From NCBI GenBank assembly GCA_019695335.1, contig JAIBAF010000018.1, positions 1 through 55,721 of the forward strand: DNA of 55,721 nucleotides, written 5' to 3'. Position 1 is the first letter of the stretch. Every line of letters starts with the position of its first letter. This document shows, piece by piece, positions 18,219 to 27,969 of the stretch. Under the pieces are notes generated by a model that saw only the letters and a list, made by a program, of their open reading frames with translations, was not told where the DNA came from and made no database searches. The position numbers were made by a program, and so were the translations under genes. The DNA is from a bacterium. GTDB lineage: Bacteria; CLD3; SB21.

Positions 18219-20343
18219 ATTTACTCAAATGTTCGATGATCGAGGGCAGATAAGATCGGTATTCGAGCGGAATTTTGTTGGAGTAGTTTCGAAACGCCAC
18301 GGTTTCTGAATATTTTTTTGGGTGAGAGGCAAATTGTTCGGCAATGTTTTCAATATAACCGGACAATTTGCCTTTTACTTTTTCCTTAAGGAAAGGATGT
18401 TGTGCGATTGCCAAAGCAGCTCTATCCGAGTCATATCCGTTATCGACATAGGCCTTGAAACATAAGCCTTTGAAAATATCGCGTACCCTAAAAACACTCA
18501 GATTGAGTGACTTAGCCGTCTCATCCGTTTTAAAATGATGATCCCGCAGCGTTGTAAGAAATGACAGTTCGATAGTTGTAAAATCTCCTGTGTCAACCGG
18601 GATGTTTTTTTCGCTGCCGTAATACTTTTTTTCAATTTCGGATAAGGAAGCTTTGATGCGCAAAATTTCATCAGCCAGATTTTCTTTTTGCGGTGATGAA
18701 ATTCCCTCCGAGAATTGAGTCCGAATCTCCGGCGGCAAATGTTCGTGTGTGATAGGCAGGCGCCCAAGAATCAGCACTCGTTCAATAACGTTTTCAAGCT
18801 CGCGTACGTTACCGGGCCATGCATATGATTGCATGCTTTCAAGGCAATCACGAGTCACGTAATCGTTAATATTTTCGCTGACAGTACGCCGCGAATGTTT
18901 ATCCGCTAAATATTTAATCAGCAACGGTAAATCATCTTTGCGTTCTCTCAAAGGAGGAAGTTCGATCGGAAAAATATTCAGACGATAATAAAGATCTTCG
19001 CGAAATTTTTTTTGTTTAATCAATGTTTCGAGCGGCACATGCGTTGCTGCAACGACCTGGATATCCAAAGGAATCGGAACCGAGCCGCCGACACGTTCAA
19101 CGACACGCTCTTGCAGAACCCGCAGGAGTTTGACCTGGGCATCCTGCGGCAGATCGCCGATTTCATCCAAGAAAATTGTACCACCGTTGGCCAGTTCGAA
19201 TTTACCTTTCTTCATCGATTGCGCACCTGTAAAGGCGCCTTTTTCATGTCCGAAGAGTTCGCTCTCGATCAGTTCGCGCGGAATAGCGCCGCAATTGACC
19301 GCAATCATTGGACCATGGCTACGGCGGCTCTGTTGATGAATAACACGCGCAATCAATTCTTTACCGGTGCCGGTTTCTCCGCGAATCAAGACGGTCGAAT
19401 TTTTTTCACTTTTCGCAAAACGTTCCAGAGTCTTGTAAATAGCTGTCATTTTAGGATTGCGACCGATAATATCACCGAATGAGGCGTCCACATTGAGTTC
19501 TTCCTGCAAAACATGATTCAATTCGACAAGATTTTCAAAACGCTCGGCATTACGGATGATCGGTACGGTTTGATACGCGATCATTTGTAAAATCTGGCGG
19601 TCGTCATCAGTCCATTCACCTTGCCATTTTTCAGAGATGCCAAGCATTGCAATCAGGCGTGAACGATTCGAATCCGGATCATTGAATACAAAAGGCTGCC
19701 AATATGATAGGGATTCGATCGGAAGATGCTGGCGATCAATCCAATCACGGACGATCTTGGAAAATTTTTGAGTGTCATGGATGCTTTTATCATGAGGAAG
19801 ACTAAACGATATATTCTCTCCATATTTCCAATGTCCGTAGCACGTAAAATGTTTGCCTTCTTGTGAATAAAAAAAATAGGCGTGTTTACAACCCAGCAAT
19901 ATTTTAATTTTACTGGTCAGCAATGAAGCTGTAAATTTAAGAGAAGTGGTATGGCTTAGGTCACGCACTAATTCATGAAGGATCAGGAATTCAAATTGAT
20001 TTTTTTGTAATGCCTTTAACCCTTCATAACGGGCTGCAATGTGTGCCGTCAATTGCCGAATAAGTGCGAGATCGGCTGATTTCGTTACGGCAATTGCGGC
20101 GAAAGGTCTCTTAGGATCTCCGATAGGAATATGGATGAATCCGACACGTGGTTTTTGCGATAAGGTTTTTGCATGTAATCTCGACGAAGCACGGAGTAGT
20201 TCGAAACGGACCGAGGAAGTATTGAAAGTATACCAACCGAAATCCGCTGACAAGGCCTCCATAAATGCAATACCTTCCTCAAAAAGGAGCCTGCATTGTC
20301 CTTCAAAACTTTCTTTAGAATTCGTTGCGCGAATATCTTGCAT
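18196..20343 (-). CDS. Sigma-54-dependent transcriptional activator with GAF sensor domain
   Basis: A 715-aa activator that remodels sigma-54 RNA polymerase by ATP hydrolysis. An N-terminal region and a GAF-like domain (about 120-265) would sense a signal; there is no receiver domain. The AAA+ core (about 285-525) has Walker A GETGTGKE (322-329), the sigma-54 contact loop GAFTGA (369-374) and Walker [12 protein letters not shown] (about 389-399). The C-terminus is longer than the usual Fis helix-turn-helix. A possible HTH ([20 protein letters not shown]) is followed by about 80 extra residues. It lies 41 bp after the STAS gene on the same strand and is convergent with the cytochrome/cupredoxin operon. 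Confidence 0.92.
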   Translation of the reverse strand: MQDIRATNSKESFEGQCRLLFEEGIAFMEALSADFGWYTFNTSSVRFELLRASSRLHAKTLSQKPRVGFIHIPIGDPKRPFAAIAVTKSADLALIRQLTAHIAARYEGLKALQKNQFEFLILHELVRDLSHTTSLKFTASLLTSKIKILLGCKHAYFFYSQEGKHFTCYGHWKYGENISFSLPHDKSIHDTQKFSKIVRDWIDRQHLPIESLSYWQPFVFNDPDSNRSRLIAMLGISEKWQGEWTDDDRQILQMIAYQTVPIIRNAERFENLVELNHVLQEELNVDASFGDIIGRNPKMTAIYKTLERFAKSEKNSTVLIRGETGTGKELIARVIHQQSRRSHGPMIAVNCGAIPRELIESELFGHEKGAFTGAQSMKKGKFELANGGTIFLDEIGDLPQDAQVKLLRVLQERVVERVGGSVPIPLDIQVVAATHVPLETLIKQKKFREDLYYRLNIFPIELPPLRERKDDLPLLIKYLADKHSRRTVSENINDYVTRDCLESMQSYAWPGNVRELENVIERVLILGRLPITHEHLPPEIRTQFSEGISSPQKENLADEILRIKASLSEIEKKYYGSEKNIPVDTGDFTTIELSFLTTLRDHHFKTDETAKSLNLSVFRVRDIFKGLCFKAYVDNGYDSDRAALAIAQHPFLKEKVKGKLSGYIENIAEQFASHPKKYSETVAFRNYSNKIPLEYRSYLPSIIEHLSKSKKKNPL

Positions 20344-20384
20344 GGAAAAAATTTAATTAGTAGATTGGCACCCTTGATGGAAAG

Positions 20385-20729
20385 TTATTCCAATTGAGAA
20401 CGTCCGGAAAGACACTGGACGTAGTGAATGAAACCCGTGATTTCGAGGTAACGTATTTCGTTTTTCGGGAAGTTGACAAATATTAATTTACCGCCGTGAT
20501 CGGAAACAACCTGGTAGATTTCGGTCAATGTGTTGATTCCGACTGTACCGATATACGGAGTATCGAATTCCAGGATGAAATCTTTTTGCTTCGTTGTGCC
20601 GAGAATTTCCATATACGTATCAACTAAGGCGCGAATATCGGCCTCGCCTTCATATTGATTGAATTCGCCGTTAATGAGAACAATGGTCGTCTTTTTATAG
20701 AATTCAGGTGAAAGTTGAAGCGATTTCAT
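20385..20729 (-). CDS. STAS-domain (anti-anti-sigma-like) protein with altered phosphosite
   Basis: A 114-aa single STAS domain from ATG 20729 (MKSLQLSPEF). A longer frame from 20804 exists, but neither start has a good ribosome site. The pattern TTIVLINGEF, then DFILEFDTPYIGTVGINTL, then GGKLIFVNFPKNEIRYLEITG matches SpoIIAA/RsbV-like domains. Where these usually read DSSG, this protein has GTVG, so Thr replaces the phosphorylatable Ser. It may be phosphorylated on Thr or be a structural STAS module. It probably shares a transcript with the sigma-54 activator 41 bp downstream. No anti-sigma kinase or phosphatase gene is nearby. Confidence 0.8.
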   Translation of the reverse strand: MKSLQLSPEFYKKTTIVLINGEFNQYEGEADIRALVDTYMEILGTTKQKDFILEFDTPYIGTVGINTLTEIYQVVSDHGGKLIFVNFPKNEIRYLEITGFIHYVQCLSGRSQLE

Positions 20730-20826
20730 GCGGATTTGAATGTAACGTTGTCGATTAATTTTTGAAAATATAAATTGAAGCTGACAGAATAGCAAGGTGT
20801 TCATTTTTTAAGGAGGTATTACATTC

Positions 20827-21372
20827 ATGAAAGTAAAAGTAGTAGCCATGATTTGCCTGTTAATAGCCGTGATAGCCGGTTGTTCACCAACGTCCAAAAT
20901 GAAACCGGACGATTATTTCAAAGCCACGGATTCTCTTGTCGCACAGAACAAGATCGAAGAGGGCTTGAAAATGCTTGACGATGTCGTGGCGGCTTTTCCA
21001 AAAGACACGGCAGTGATTATCAAATCGTGGACAGCATCGGCCGATATTTATGCCGTACATTTGCAGGATTTTCCCAAAGCGATTGCATCGTTGCAACGCA
21101 TTATCGATACGTATCCCCAAACATCTCAAGCGACCGTGAGTTTATTTAAGATTGGATTTACTTACGAAACAATCGCTCACGATATGGAAAAAGCCAAAGT
21201 AACTTATGAAGAATTTCTAAAAAAATACCCTCAACACGAATTGGCTGCGAGTGTAAAAGTTTCCCTTGATCACCTCGGTGAATCCGACGATGAGTTGCTT
21301 GAAAGGATTCTTAATAAGAACGAAAAACTTGACGAGAAGACAGCATTAAAAGCCAAAGAAAAAGCAAAATAG
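20827..21372 (+). CDS. TPR-containing lipoprotein (BamD-like repeats)
   Basis: A 181-aa lipoprotein. The signal peptide ends in AVIAGC (Cys19), and a near-perfect AAGGAGGT ribosome site (20810-20817) fixes the start. Two to three TPR-type helices follow (IEEGLKMLDDVVAAFPKDTA, FPKAIASLQRIIDTYPQTSQ, MEKAKVTYEEFLKKYPQHEL), the spacing seen in BamD/YbgF-type proteins. The C-terminal tail is Lys/Glu rich (DEKTALKAKEKAK). It is too short for a full BamD (about 240 aa), so I call only an envelope TPR scaffold. It is 10 bp upstream of pyk. Confidence 0.82.
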   Translation: MKVKVVAMICLLIAVIAGCSPTSKMKPDDYFKATDSLVAQNKIEEGLKMLDDVVAAFPKDTAVIIKSWTASADIYAVHLQDFPKAIASLQRIIDTYPQTSQATVSLFKIGFTYETIAHDMEKAKVTYEEFLKKYPQHELAASVKVSLDHLGESDDELLERILNKNEKLDEKTALKAKEKAK

Positions 21373-21382
21373 AAAGATTTTC

Positions 21383-22816
21383 ATGCATAGACTTTTTGAA
21401 ACGCGGGCAAAGATCATTTGTACGTTAGGACCTTCATCCAATACTTTGGAAGCCATTGAAAAAATGATCGACGCCGGTATGGACATTGCCCGGTTGAATT
21501 TTTCTCACGGTAAACACGAGGCGCATCGTCAGGTGATCGAATATATCCGGCAAGCTTCCAAGAAAACCGGCCGAACGGTGGGCATTCTGCAGGATTTGCA
21601 GGGGCCCAAAATACGGGTCGGTACGTTCAAAACAGGTGCGACCGACCTGAAAAACGGTTCTCGATTTACGATCACTAGCCGCGATATTGATGGCGACGAT
21701 ACCATTGTGTCGACAACGTATAAAGCTTTGCCGAAAGACGTGCGGGCTAACGATATTTTATTACTGGATGACGGGCTGATTTATCTGAAAGTAGTGCAGA
21801 CGGACGGTGAAAACGTTTTGTGTGAAGTGATCAACGGCGGTATTTTGAAAAACAACAAAGGGATCAATCTGCCCGGCGTTAAAGTCAGCGCACCGTCGTT
21901 GACGGAGAAAGATACCGAAGATCTTTTATTTGGGCTTGCCAATGGCGTGGATTATGTCGCCTTATCATTTGTCCGGAAGCCGGAAGATATTTTACATGTC
22001 AAAGAGATCATTCGTACGCATAAAAAAGATACGCCGGTTGTGGCGAAAATCGAAAAGCCTGAAGCTCTGGATTGTATTGACCGCATCATTGCCATAGCGG
22101 ACGCGATAATGGTGGCGCGTGGTGATCTCGGCGTGGAAATGAAAACTGAAGAAGTACCGCCCATCCAAAAAAGTTTGATTGCCAAATGTAATCGCGCGGG
22201 TGTACCGGTGATCACGGCTACGCAGATGCTTGATTCGATGGTGAATAATCCGCGCCCGACTCGTGCCGAGGCGTCAGACGTCGCCAATGCCATTCTTGAC
22301 GGATCCGATGCGGTCATGTTGTCCGCCGAGACGGCATCCGGCAAATATCCGATTGAAACCATCACGACCATGCGGCGCATTATTAAGTTGATCGAGCAGG
22401 ATATGCAGACGGATTATACGCGCCGCCGCCGTACACCCGGCGAATCGCCGCGTATTCAGGAAGGTGTTGCTGTAGCCGCGTGTTCGCTAGCCGAAATGCT
22501 TGATGCGGATGCGATTGTGACGATCACTTTGACCGGAGCCATGGCTCGTGCGATTGCACGGTATCGTCCAAGAAAGGCGATTATTGCCATCACCCATGAC
22601 GAAGAAGTTCTGAGAGTTTTGAATTTAGTTTGGGGTGTTCGCGGAATTATTTTGCCGGAAATGAAGACCAATATTGATGACAGCGTCAACGAAATAAAAA
22701 ACTGCCTCCTCGAAAGAGGCATACTTGAAAAAGGCAATCGTTTTGTTGTGACGGCAGGACTGCCGTTTAATTCGCGCGGACCAACCAATAGCGTGAGGGT
22801 TGAAACAATCGGGTAA
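21383..22816 (+). CDS. pyk: Pyruvate kinase
   Basis: Converts phosphoenolpyruvate and ADP to pyruvate and ATP, the last step of glycolysis. The 477 aa contain TKIICTLGPSS-like N-terminal residues, RLNFSHG, the catalytic Lys block VAKIEKPEALD, MVARGDLGVEMKTEEVP for metal and phosphate binding, and TATQMLDSM. The C-terminal allosteric domain (about 345-475) is complete. Length and motifs are standard. It is downstream of, and probably co-transcribed with, the TPR lipoprotein. A perfect 12-bp inverted repeat follows its stop. Confidence 0.97.
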   Translation: MHRLFETRAKIICTLGPSSNTLEAIEKMIDAGMDIARLNFSHGKHEAHRQVIEYIRQASKKTGRTVGILQDLQGPKIRVGTFKTGATDLKNGSRFTITSRDIDGDDTIVSTTYKALPKDVRANDILLLDDGLIYLKVVQTDGENVLCEVINGGILKNNKGINLPGVKVSAPSLTEKDTEDLLFGLANGVDYVALSFVRKPEDILHVKEIIRTHKKDTPVVAKIEKPEALDCIDRIIAIADAIMVARGDLGVEMKTEEVPPIQKSLIAKCNRAGVPVITATQMLDSMVNNPRPTRAEASDVANAILDGSDAVMLSAETASGKYPIETITTMRRIIKLIEQDMQTDYTRRRRTPGESPRIQEGVAVAACSLAEMLDADAIVTITLTGAMARAIARYRPRKAIIAITHDEEVLRVLNLVWGVRGIILPEMKTNIDDSVNEIKNCLLERGILEKGNRFVVTAGLPFNSRGPTNSVRVETIG

Positions 22817-22827
22817 AAAAGTATGCA

Positions 22828-22864
22828 AACCAAGTTCGAAAGTAATGTTCCGTCGAACTTGGTT
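22828..22864. repeat. Perfect 12-bp inverted repeat between convergent pyk and protease genes
   Basis: AACCAAGTTCGA (22828-22839) pairs with TCGAACTTGGTT (22853-22864) across 13 nt. It lies between two convergent stops, so it is probably a bidirectional transcript-end hairpin, although no T-run follows on either side. Confidence 0.7.
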
Positions 22865-22883
22865 CGGCGTCTGAATAAAATCT

Positions 22884-24605
22884 CTACCGAATAACTGCAA
22901 TCTTTCCGGTCTTAGTAAAACCGTTGCCCTTGAATTTATAAATATACACACCGCTGGGAACAAGCTGTCCTGTGTGATCACGCCCGTTCCATGTCAAACC
23001 GTTATTCCCGTCGTACACTCCTGACGCCAATTCTCCGTAATCAATTCTGCGTATCAGTCTTCCCGATATCGTGTAAACCTCAAATTGCAGAGAAGAAGTT
23101 TTACGCAGGCGAAATTTCAATCTAATTTCCGATTGGCCATCGTTTCTGAAAGGATTGGGATAAGAGTAGAAATTAGAAACAGGATCCAGTGTCACCGAAT
23201 CCTGATTGAATGAAACGCTAAGATAGTAGGGTACACCGGCCGGCAAAGTTTTTTCTTTGTTCACAACGATAACCGAAACGCTGTCACCCGTTGCCAATTG
23301 ATCAATCAGGATGCTGGTCGCATTGCCGTGATTGGTAATATATTTTTTATTTGAAAACTGATTGTATTCGATAGTAATGACTTCAAAGAAATCTCCGGAC
23401 TCGATGGGGTTAAAGGTAATAGTGCAATTGCCCGAATCCGTTAAGAAAAAATTATGATAATGTGAGGCCAACGACGGCAATGTACGGCTGATCGTTGTAT
23501 CAATCAAATTTCGGTTGATTTCGAATTTGACGCGAGGATAATTCGAACCTTCAGGATAATAAGTCATTTCATCGGCGCGATTTCTTGTAAAATAATTCCA
23601 GATGGAAAATTCTGAGTATGCTTTCGACAATCCCGCATGAGACTGCAATGCGGCAGCCAATGCATTGAGCGCGGATTGCGTTTGCATGGTTTCCCAAACC
23701 TGCTTCATAATGCCCGTTCCGAATTTTTTTCCCAGATAATGATTCCAGATCGCTGCGCCGTATTCATGAATGCCGTTATAAGCATTCAACATCAGGTTTG
23801 GGCTGTTAAAATATGACGGTAAATAGCTGTAGTAATCATTCACTTCATCATACGCAACGTCTTCCATCCATGTTGACGAAACTTCGTAATACCAGTAATC
23901 GTCGTCTGAAAGCCTGTTGTAAGTATAGCTCAATTGTATAGCGTGAAAAAACTCATGAGCACACGTCACACGAAGGGCATCGTATCCTTGCGTATAATAA
24001 CCGCTGCTATAATTGTTGTCGATGGTAATGTCTGTAATTTGAGGGTTATCGCCCCATTGTGTGAAGCCATACTCACTGATGTTTTGAATAAATACTTCAT
24101 AATATCCGTTTACAGAAAAATTAGCCGGTTCCTTATACCCCAACGTATCGATTTCGAGCCGGTAGGCTTTCTCAAACGCTTTACCGGCTTCTTCGAGGTA
24201 ATCGCGGATTCCGTTTGCATTCAGATCATCTGAAGGTACCTGATCAATACCGGTTGAATCATACTGAAACCGAAATGTTTTGGGTGTGCCATTAAAATCA
24301 AACACGTAGTTGTAAATGCCTTGAGCGAGGCTTTTTCGAAGCGGAGCTTTTTCAGGATGCGTTTTTTGATAAGCTTTGAGGTCGGCAATCATCGAAAATC
24401 CGCATTTTATGGGTAGATTGGAACGAAGCGCTTGCGGTAACCGATCCGATTGATTATTTAAGAGCAGCGCAAAATATTCCATCCCTTGGTCTTCAGTAAT
24501 TTCACCAGATTGAATGGCGTCTTTGATTTTTTGACTGGAATTTTTTTCCTGAGCATATACAAGTAACGCAGGGTACAAAAACAGCAGTACGATACAGTAT
24601 TTCAT
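22884..24605 (-). CDS. Secreted zinc metalloprotease, MXAN_6640-like, with type IX-style sorting domain
   Basis: A 573-aa secreted protein with a signal peptide cleaved after LLVYAQ (about 19). The catalytic motif HEFFH (217-221) sits in VTCAHEFFHAIQLSY, with a possible third ligand in the STWMEDVAYDE segment. An upstream DLNANGIRDY block looks like a calcium-binding loop. The last about 95 residues begin with YPNPF and end with SGVYIYKFKGNGFTKTGKIA, the FlgD-Ig-like/type IX sorting architecture of FCB bacteria. No T9SS component is in this window. Its ATG overlaps the der stop (ATGA), which is unexpected for a secreted enzyme behind a ribosome-assembly GTPase. Confidence 0.82.
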   Translation of the reverse strand: MKYCIVLLFLYPALLVYAQEKNSSQKIKDAIQSGEITEDQGMEYFALLLNNQSDRLPQALRSNLPIKCGFSMIADLKAYQKTHPEKAPLRKSLAQGIYNYVFDFNGTPKTFRFQYDSTGIDQVPSDDLNANGIRDYLEEAGKAFEKAYRLEIDTLGYKEPANFSVNGYYEVFIQNISEYGFTQWGDNPQITDITIDNNYSSGYYTQGYDALRVTCAHEFFHAIQLSYTYNRLSDDDYWYYEVSSTWMEDVAYDEVNDYYSYLPSYFNSPNLMLNAYNGIHEYGAAIWNHYLGKKFGTGIMKQVWETMQTQSALNALAAALQSHAGLSKAYSEFSIWNYFTRNRADEMTYYPEGSNYPRVKFEINRNLIDTTISRTLPSLASHYHNFFLTDSGNCTITFNPIESGDFFEVITIEYNQFSNKKYITNHGNATSILIDQLATGDSVSVIVVNKEKTLPAGVPYYLSVSFNQDSVTLDPVSNFYSYPNPFRNDGQSEIRLKFRLRKTSSLQFEVYTISGRLIRRIDYGELASGVYDGNNGLTWNGRDHTGQLVPSGVYIYKFKGNGFTKTGKIAVIR

Positions 24606-25963
24606 TCAAACCGGTCCTTATTTTTTTTGCGATACGTCAGAGACAGGGGAACGCCTTTGAATCCAAACGTTTCACGCATTTTGTTTTCAATATATTGTCG
24701 GTAATTAGCGGGCAGTAATTTCGGTTCGTTGGAGAAGAACGCAAACACCGGCGGCCGCGATTTGATCTGTGTGACATAATTGATCTTAATATCTTTTCCT
24801 TGCACAGCAGGCGGGTGATTGATCGCAATGATCTTACGGAGAAATTCATTTAGCGTTGACGTCGATATGGTTTTATTGCGTTCGTCAAAAACAGTTTTTG
24901 ACATTTCGATGACTTTGTGAACGCGCTGTTTACTTAACGCCGAAATAAAAACGAACGGCACATACGATGTTGATCCGAGCGATTGTTTCAAGTGTTTTTC
25001 GTATGCCAGATATGTTTTATCGTCTTTTTCAACCAAATCCCACTTATTGATCACCATGACCAGGCCTTTTTTCAATTGCCGTGCTTCTTCGAGAACGCGG
25101 ATATCTTGCGATGCAAGGCCTTCGATGGCATCGATCAGTAAAACCGCTACATCGCACTCCTGGATGCTTTTCAACGTGCGAAGCGTGCTGTAAAATTCCA
25201 GGTTTTCTTTTACTTTGGCTTTGCGACGCAATCCTGCCGTATCGATTAATTTGTATTTTTGTCCGTCATATTCGAAGTCCGTATCGATAGAATCCCGCGT
25301 CGTTCCGGGAATGTCCGTCACGATATGCTTTTGTTTTCCGATGACGGCATTTACAAACGATGATTTGCCTACATTTGGTTTTCCGATAATCGCGAGGCGA
25401 ATAACATCTTCTTCGAATGTAATGTCGTCAAGCGAAACTTGAAATTGATCGTCGAGGTGGTCGAAAATTTTGTCCAGAAAATCGCCGATATTACGGCTGT
25501 TTAAAGCCGAGATCGGAAAAGGTTCACCCAGTCCGAGGCGGTAAATTTCCGGATCGGCGCCTAATGTTTGATTGATTTTTTCATTGTCAACTTTATTCGC
25601 CACGAAAAGACATTGTTTTTTTGACCGTTTCAGTAATTCCGCGATTTTCTGTTCGGCTGTGGTCAGGCCGGCATTGGCATCCATGACCAGAATCGTCAGA
25701 TCGGATTCTTCAATGGCCAGTTGTGCCTGTTCGCGGACCGCCGCATCAATCTGCTCGTGCGAATCATGAATGAATCCGCCGGTGTCGACGAGAATAAATT
25801 GTTTGCCAGCCCAATCTGAAATTTCATAATGCCGGTCGCGCGTGACACCAGGCGTATCGTCGACGATAGCATCCTGGCGGCCGATAATACGATTAAAAAG
25901 CGTCGATTTGCCGACATTGGGACGGCCGATAATTGCGATGACAGGGAGACGGTTTTTTTTCAC
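24602..25963 (-). CDS. der: Ribosome-assembly GTPase Der (EngA)
   Basis: A tandem-G-domain GTPase needed for 50S subunit maturation. The best start is GTG 25963, with AGGA about 6 bp upstream, giving VKKNRLPVIAIIGRPNVGKS and 453 aa. The frame stays open to 26083, but the extra residues look non-homologous. Domain 1 has GRPNVGKST, DTPGVTRDRH, DTGG and NKVD. Domain 2 has GKPNVGKSS, DIPGTTRDSID, DTAGLRRKAKV and NKWD. The C-terminal KH-like domain (about 365-445) contains IKSRPPVFAFFSN. All motifs are intact. Confidence 0.97.
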   Translation of the reverse strand: MKKNRLPVIAIIGRPNVGKSTLFNRIIGRQDAIVDDTPGVTRDRHYEISDWAGKQFILVDTGGFIHDSHEQIDAAVREQAQLAIEESDLTILVMDANAGLTTAEQKIAELLKRSKKQCLFVANKVDNEKINQTLGADPEIYRLGLGEPFPISALNSRNIGDFLDKIFDHLDDQFQVSLDDITFEEDVIRLAIIGKPNVGKSSFVNAVIGKQKHIVTDIPGTTRDSIDTDFEYDGQKYKLIDTAGLRRKAKVKENLEFYSTLRTLKSIQECDVAVLLIDAIEGLASQDIRVLEEARQLKKGLVMVINKWDLVEKDDKTYLAYEKHLKQSLGSTSYVPFVFISALSKQRVHKVIEMSKTVFDERNKTISTSTLNEFLRKIIAINHPPAVQGKDIKINYVTQIKSRPPVFAFFSNEPKLLPANYRQYIENKMRETFGFKGVPLSLTYRKKNKDRFE

Positions 25964-26106
25964 AAGTTCCTGCTTGGGCGTTGAATTGCGCTTGAAAATT
26001 ACTGTTGAAATAACTATGCTTCTCGATTCGCCGGAAGCGCAGTGAGAATTGGCTAAACTATATATTACATGCAACTCTTTCAAGTTAAAACTTCCATGTT
26101 CCGCTT

Positions 26107-27969
26107 ATGATCTTCAAAGAGCTTAGGTTAAAAAATATCGGGCCGTTTGAATCGTACACCGTGACTTTCTCCGCCGGTCAGTCACAAATTGTCCTCGGTA
26201 ATGCCGAGGGGAAAACAACTGTCATTCACGCGCTTCGTAGCGTACTCTGTTTTGATGCCGATCCTCAGCGATTACTCAAAGATGGTGCATCCGAATCATC
26301 AGTCAAACTGCAGATAACCTTTGGTAAAAAGGATGCAACGATCGAAAAAAAATGGAAAGCCGGAGCTGTATCGGCGTGGAAAGTTTCTATCGATGACCGC
26401 ACGATGAATTTGTTGAATTATGACGAAGCCGTGAAATGGAAAAAATGGTGGCTGCAGCAATGCGATGGCGATGAAACCGAACCTTATCCCGAAATGATCA
26501 ATGACCGGTATGCCTTCCTGACGGCTTTGATGTTCGACTCATCTGCGGATCTGTTGCAAAGCCTTATGAAAGAGTCCTTTGTCGATCGGTGTTTTATGAC
26601 CGATGCATACTCGAATGCTTATCAGCATTTGATCGGCATAGAATCACACATAGGCGAAGAAATAAATAAATCCAAACTCATCAGCCAGGAACGGGCGAGA
26701 GATTCCAAAAAGATCGGTTTATTGACTAAAGAAATTGCCCAAATCGAAATTGAAATTCAGAATAAAGAAACACTGGCGCATCAATTGGAACAAAAGCTTT
26801 CTGGCGAACAAAAAGATATGCACCAGGCGTCGCGGATCCATGAATTCATCGAAAATAAAAAAGACGAATTGCATAAAATCGAATTTGAACTGAAAACATA
26901 CCGATCAATTATTGACAATAATACGCTCACCGATCTGAGCGATGAAGAATTGGCCGAAATTGACGAGAAACGTAAACGGTATGAAAATTTATCTAAACGT
27001 ATTATCGACTATGAACAGCGGCTGATAGAACGCGCTCACCTTGAAAAAAACCTGATCGGACTGCAGCAGGAATTGAGGCGCTTTAAAAAGGCTGTTGTAC
27101 CGGCGGGCGAAGAAGCGGACGATGACGTTCCGTCTCCAAAACAAATTGCCGTGTACGAAAATGAGTCTAAACGTATCGAACAAAAGCTGAAAAGTTATGC
27201 CGATCTTGAGTTAGAAATTGATCAGTTAAAACAAGAACGGCAAGAGTTTCGAACGGCATACGATCAGTTTCAGGTTTTCTCCAAAACTAAAAAACTGTTT
27301 TCTCAAAACGATTCCAAAAAAATAAAATCGGCCATTCAGAAGCTGGACGATCAGAAAAAAATAATTGTTAAAGAGCTGGAGGAGTTGCAAACAACCGTAC
27401 ATGAAGATAAATATGCTAAATTGCTGCGTTCCTCTCAGGAAATGCAACAACAGTCGTTGGAGATATCGAAGCACATTGCTGAATTGATCCGTCGTAAAAG
27501 TACTTTGGCCGTGCAGTTACAAGAGTTGGAAAAGCCGGTAAATGAAGAAGATGAGGCACGTCGGCAGATATCGCTGAAGCGGTATATTAAGATCGTTCAG
27601 GAAGGATTGGCTTTTTTGAAAAACCGGCAGTTTGAACAATCGCGTGAAACATTTATAAAAAAATTATCTTCGAAGCTGCCGAAACCGTATCGATCAAGCG
27701 TGACCGGATTAATTAAGATTTTATTTTCACCGGAACATTCTCCAGAAGCCAAACACGCCACTTTGCTACAGCTTTCGCAGACTGAGACGCTTTTAATCGG
27801 TCTGATGCTGCGTATCACGATGATTGATCAGCAGACCAAAATCAGAACTATCATTCTGGATGAACATCACCGGCAGTTGTTGGACGCAGGACAGACTCAA
27901 GCACTACACAACTGGTTGGATCAATGCCATTTTGAGCAATCGATTTCTTTGGTTCAGAAACAATCTTAA
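26107..27969 (+). CDS. Degenerate SMC/Rad50-like coiled-coil ATPase
   Basis: A 620-aa protein with the RecF/SbcC/Rad50 plan: N-terminal ATPase half (MIFKELRLKNIGPFESYTVT), long coiled coils from about 190 to 490, and C-terminal ATPase half. The motifs are altered. Walker A reads VLGNAEGKTT (29-38), with Leu30 where the first Gly is expected. The ABC signature reads LSQTET (556-561) instead of LSGGE/Q. Walker B is IILDEHHRQLLD, with Asp585 and Glu586 present but His where Pro is usual. The catalytic residues remain, so ATP binding is likely. Unlike SbcC it stands alone with no nuclease partner. It is divergent from der. Possible roles are DNA repair or defence, both unproven. Confidence 0.75.
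   Translation: MIFKELRLKNIGPFESYTVTFSAGQSQIVLGNAEGKTTVIHALRSVLCFDADPQRLLKDGASESSVKLQITFGKKDATIEKKWKAGAVSAWKVSIDDRTMNLLNYDEAVKWKKWWLQQCDGDETEPYPEMINDRYAFLTALMFDSSADLLQSLMKESFVDRCFMTDAYSNAYQHLIGIESHIGEEINKSKLISQERARDSKKIGLLTKEIAQIEIEIQNKETLAHQLEQKLSGEQKDMHQASRIHEFIENKKDELHKIEFELKTYRSIIDNNTLTDLSDEELAEIDEKRKRYENLSKRIIDYEQRLIERAHLEKNLIGLQQELRRFKKAVVPAGEEADDDVPSPKQIAVYENESKRIEQKLKSYADLELEIDQLKQERQEFRTAYDQFQVFSKTKKLFSQNDSKKIKSAIQKLDDQKKIIVKELEELQTTVHEDKYAKLLRSSQEMQQQSLEISKHIAELIRRKSTLAVQLQELEKPVNEEDEARRQISLKRYIKIVQEGLAFLKNRQFEQSRETFIKKLSSKLPKPYRSSVTGLIKILFSPEHSPEAKHATLLQLSQTETLLIGLMLRITMIDQQTKIRTIILDEHHRQLLDAGQTQALHNWLDQCHFEQSISLVQKQS

Noticed and set aside
19012-19482. 156-aa plus-strand frame inside the sigma-54 activator
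   Set aside because: Complete overlap with the conserved AAA+ core on the other strand; no start signal or domain.
22828-22864. Inverted repeat as a mobile-element end
   Set aside because: There is no transposase and no matching copy nearby. The convergent position explains it as a transcript-end hairpin.
25964-26083. N-terminal extension of Der by 40 residues
   Set aside because: Der families begin close to the first G1 motif. The GTG at 25963 has a good ribosome site and the extra residues look non-homologous.
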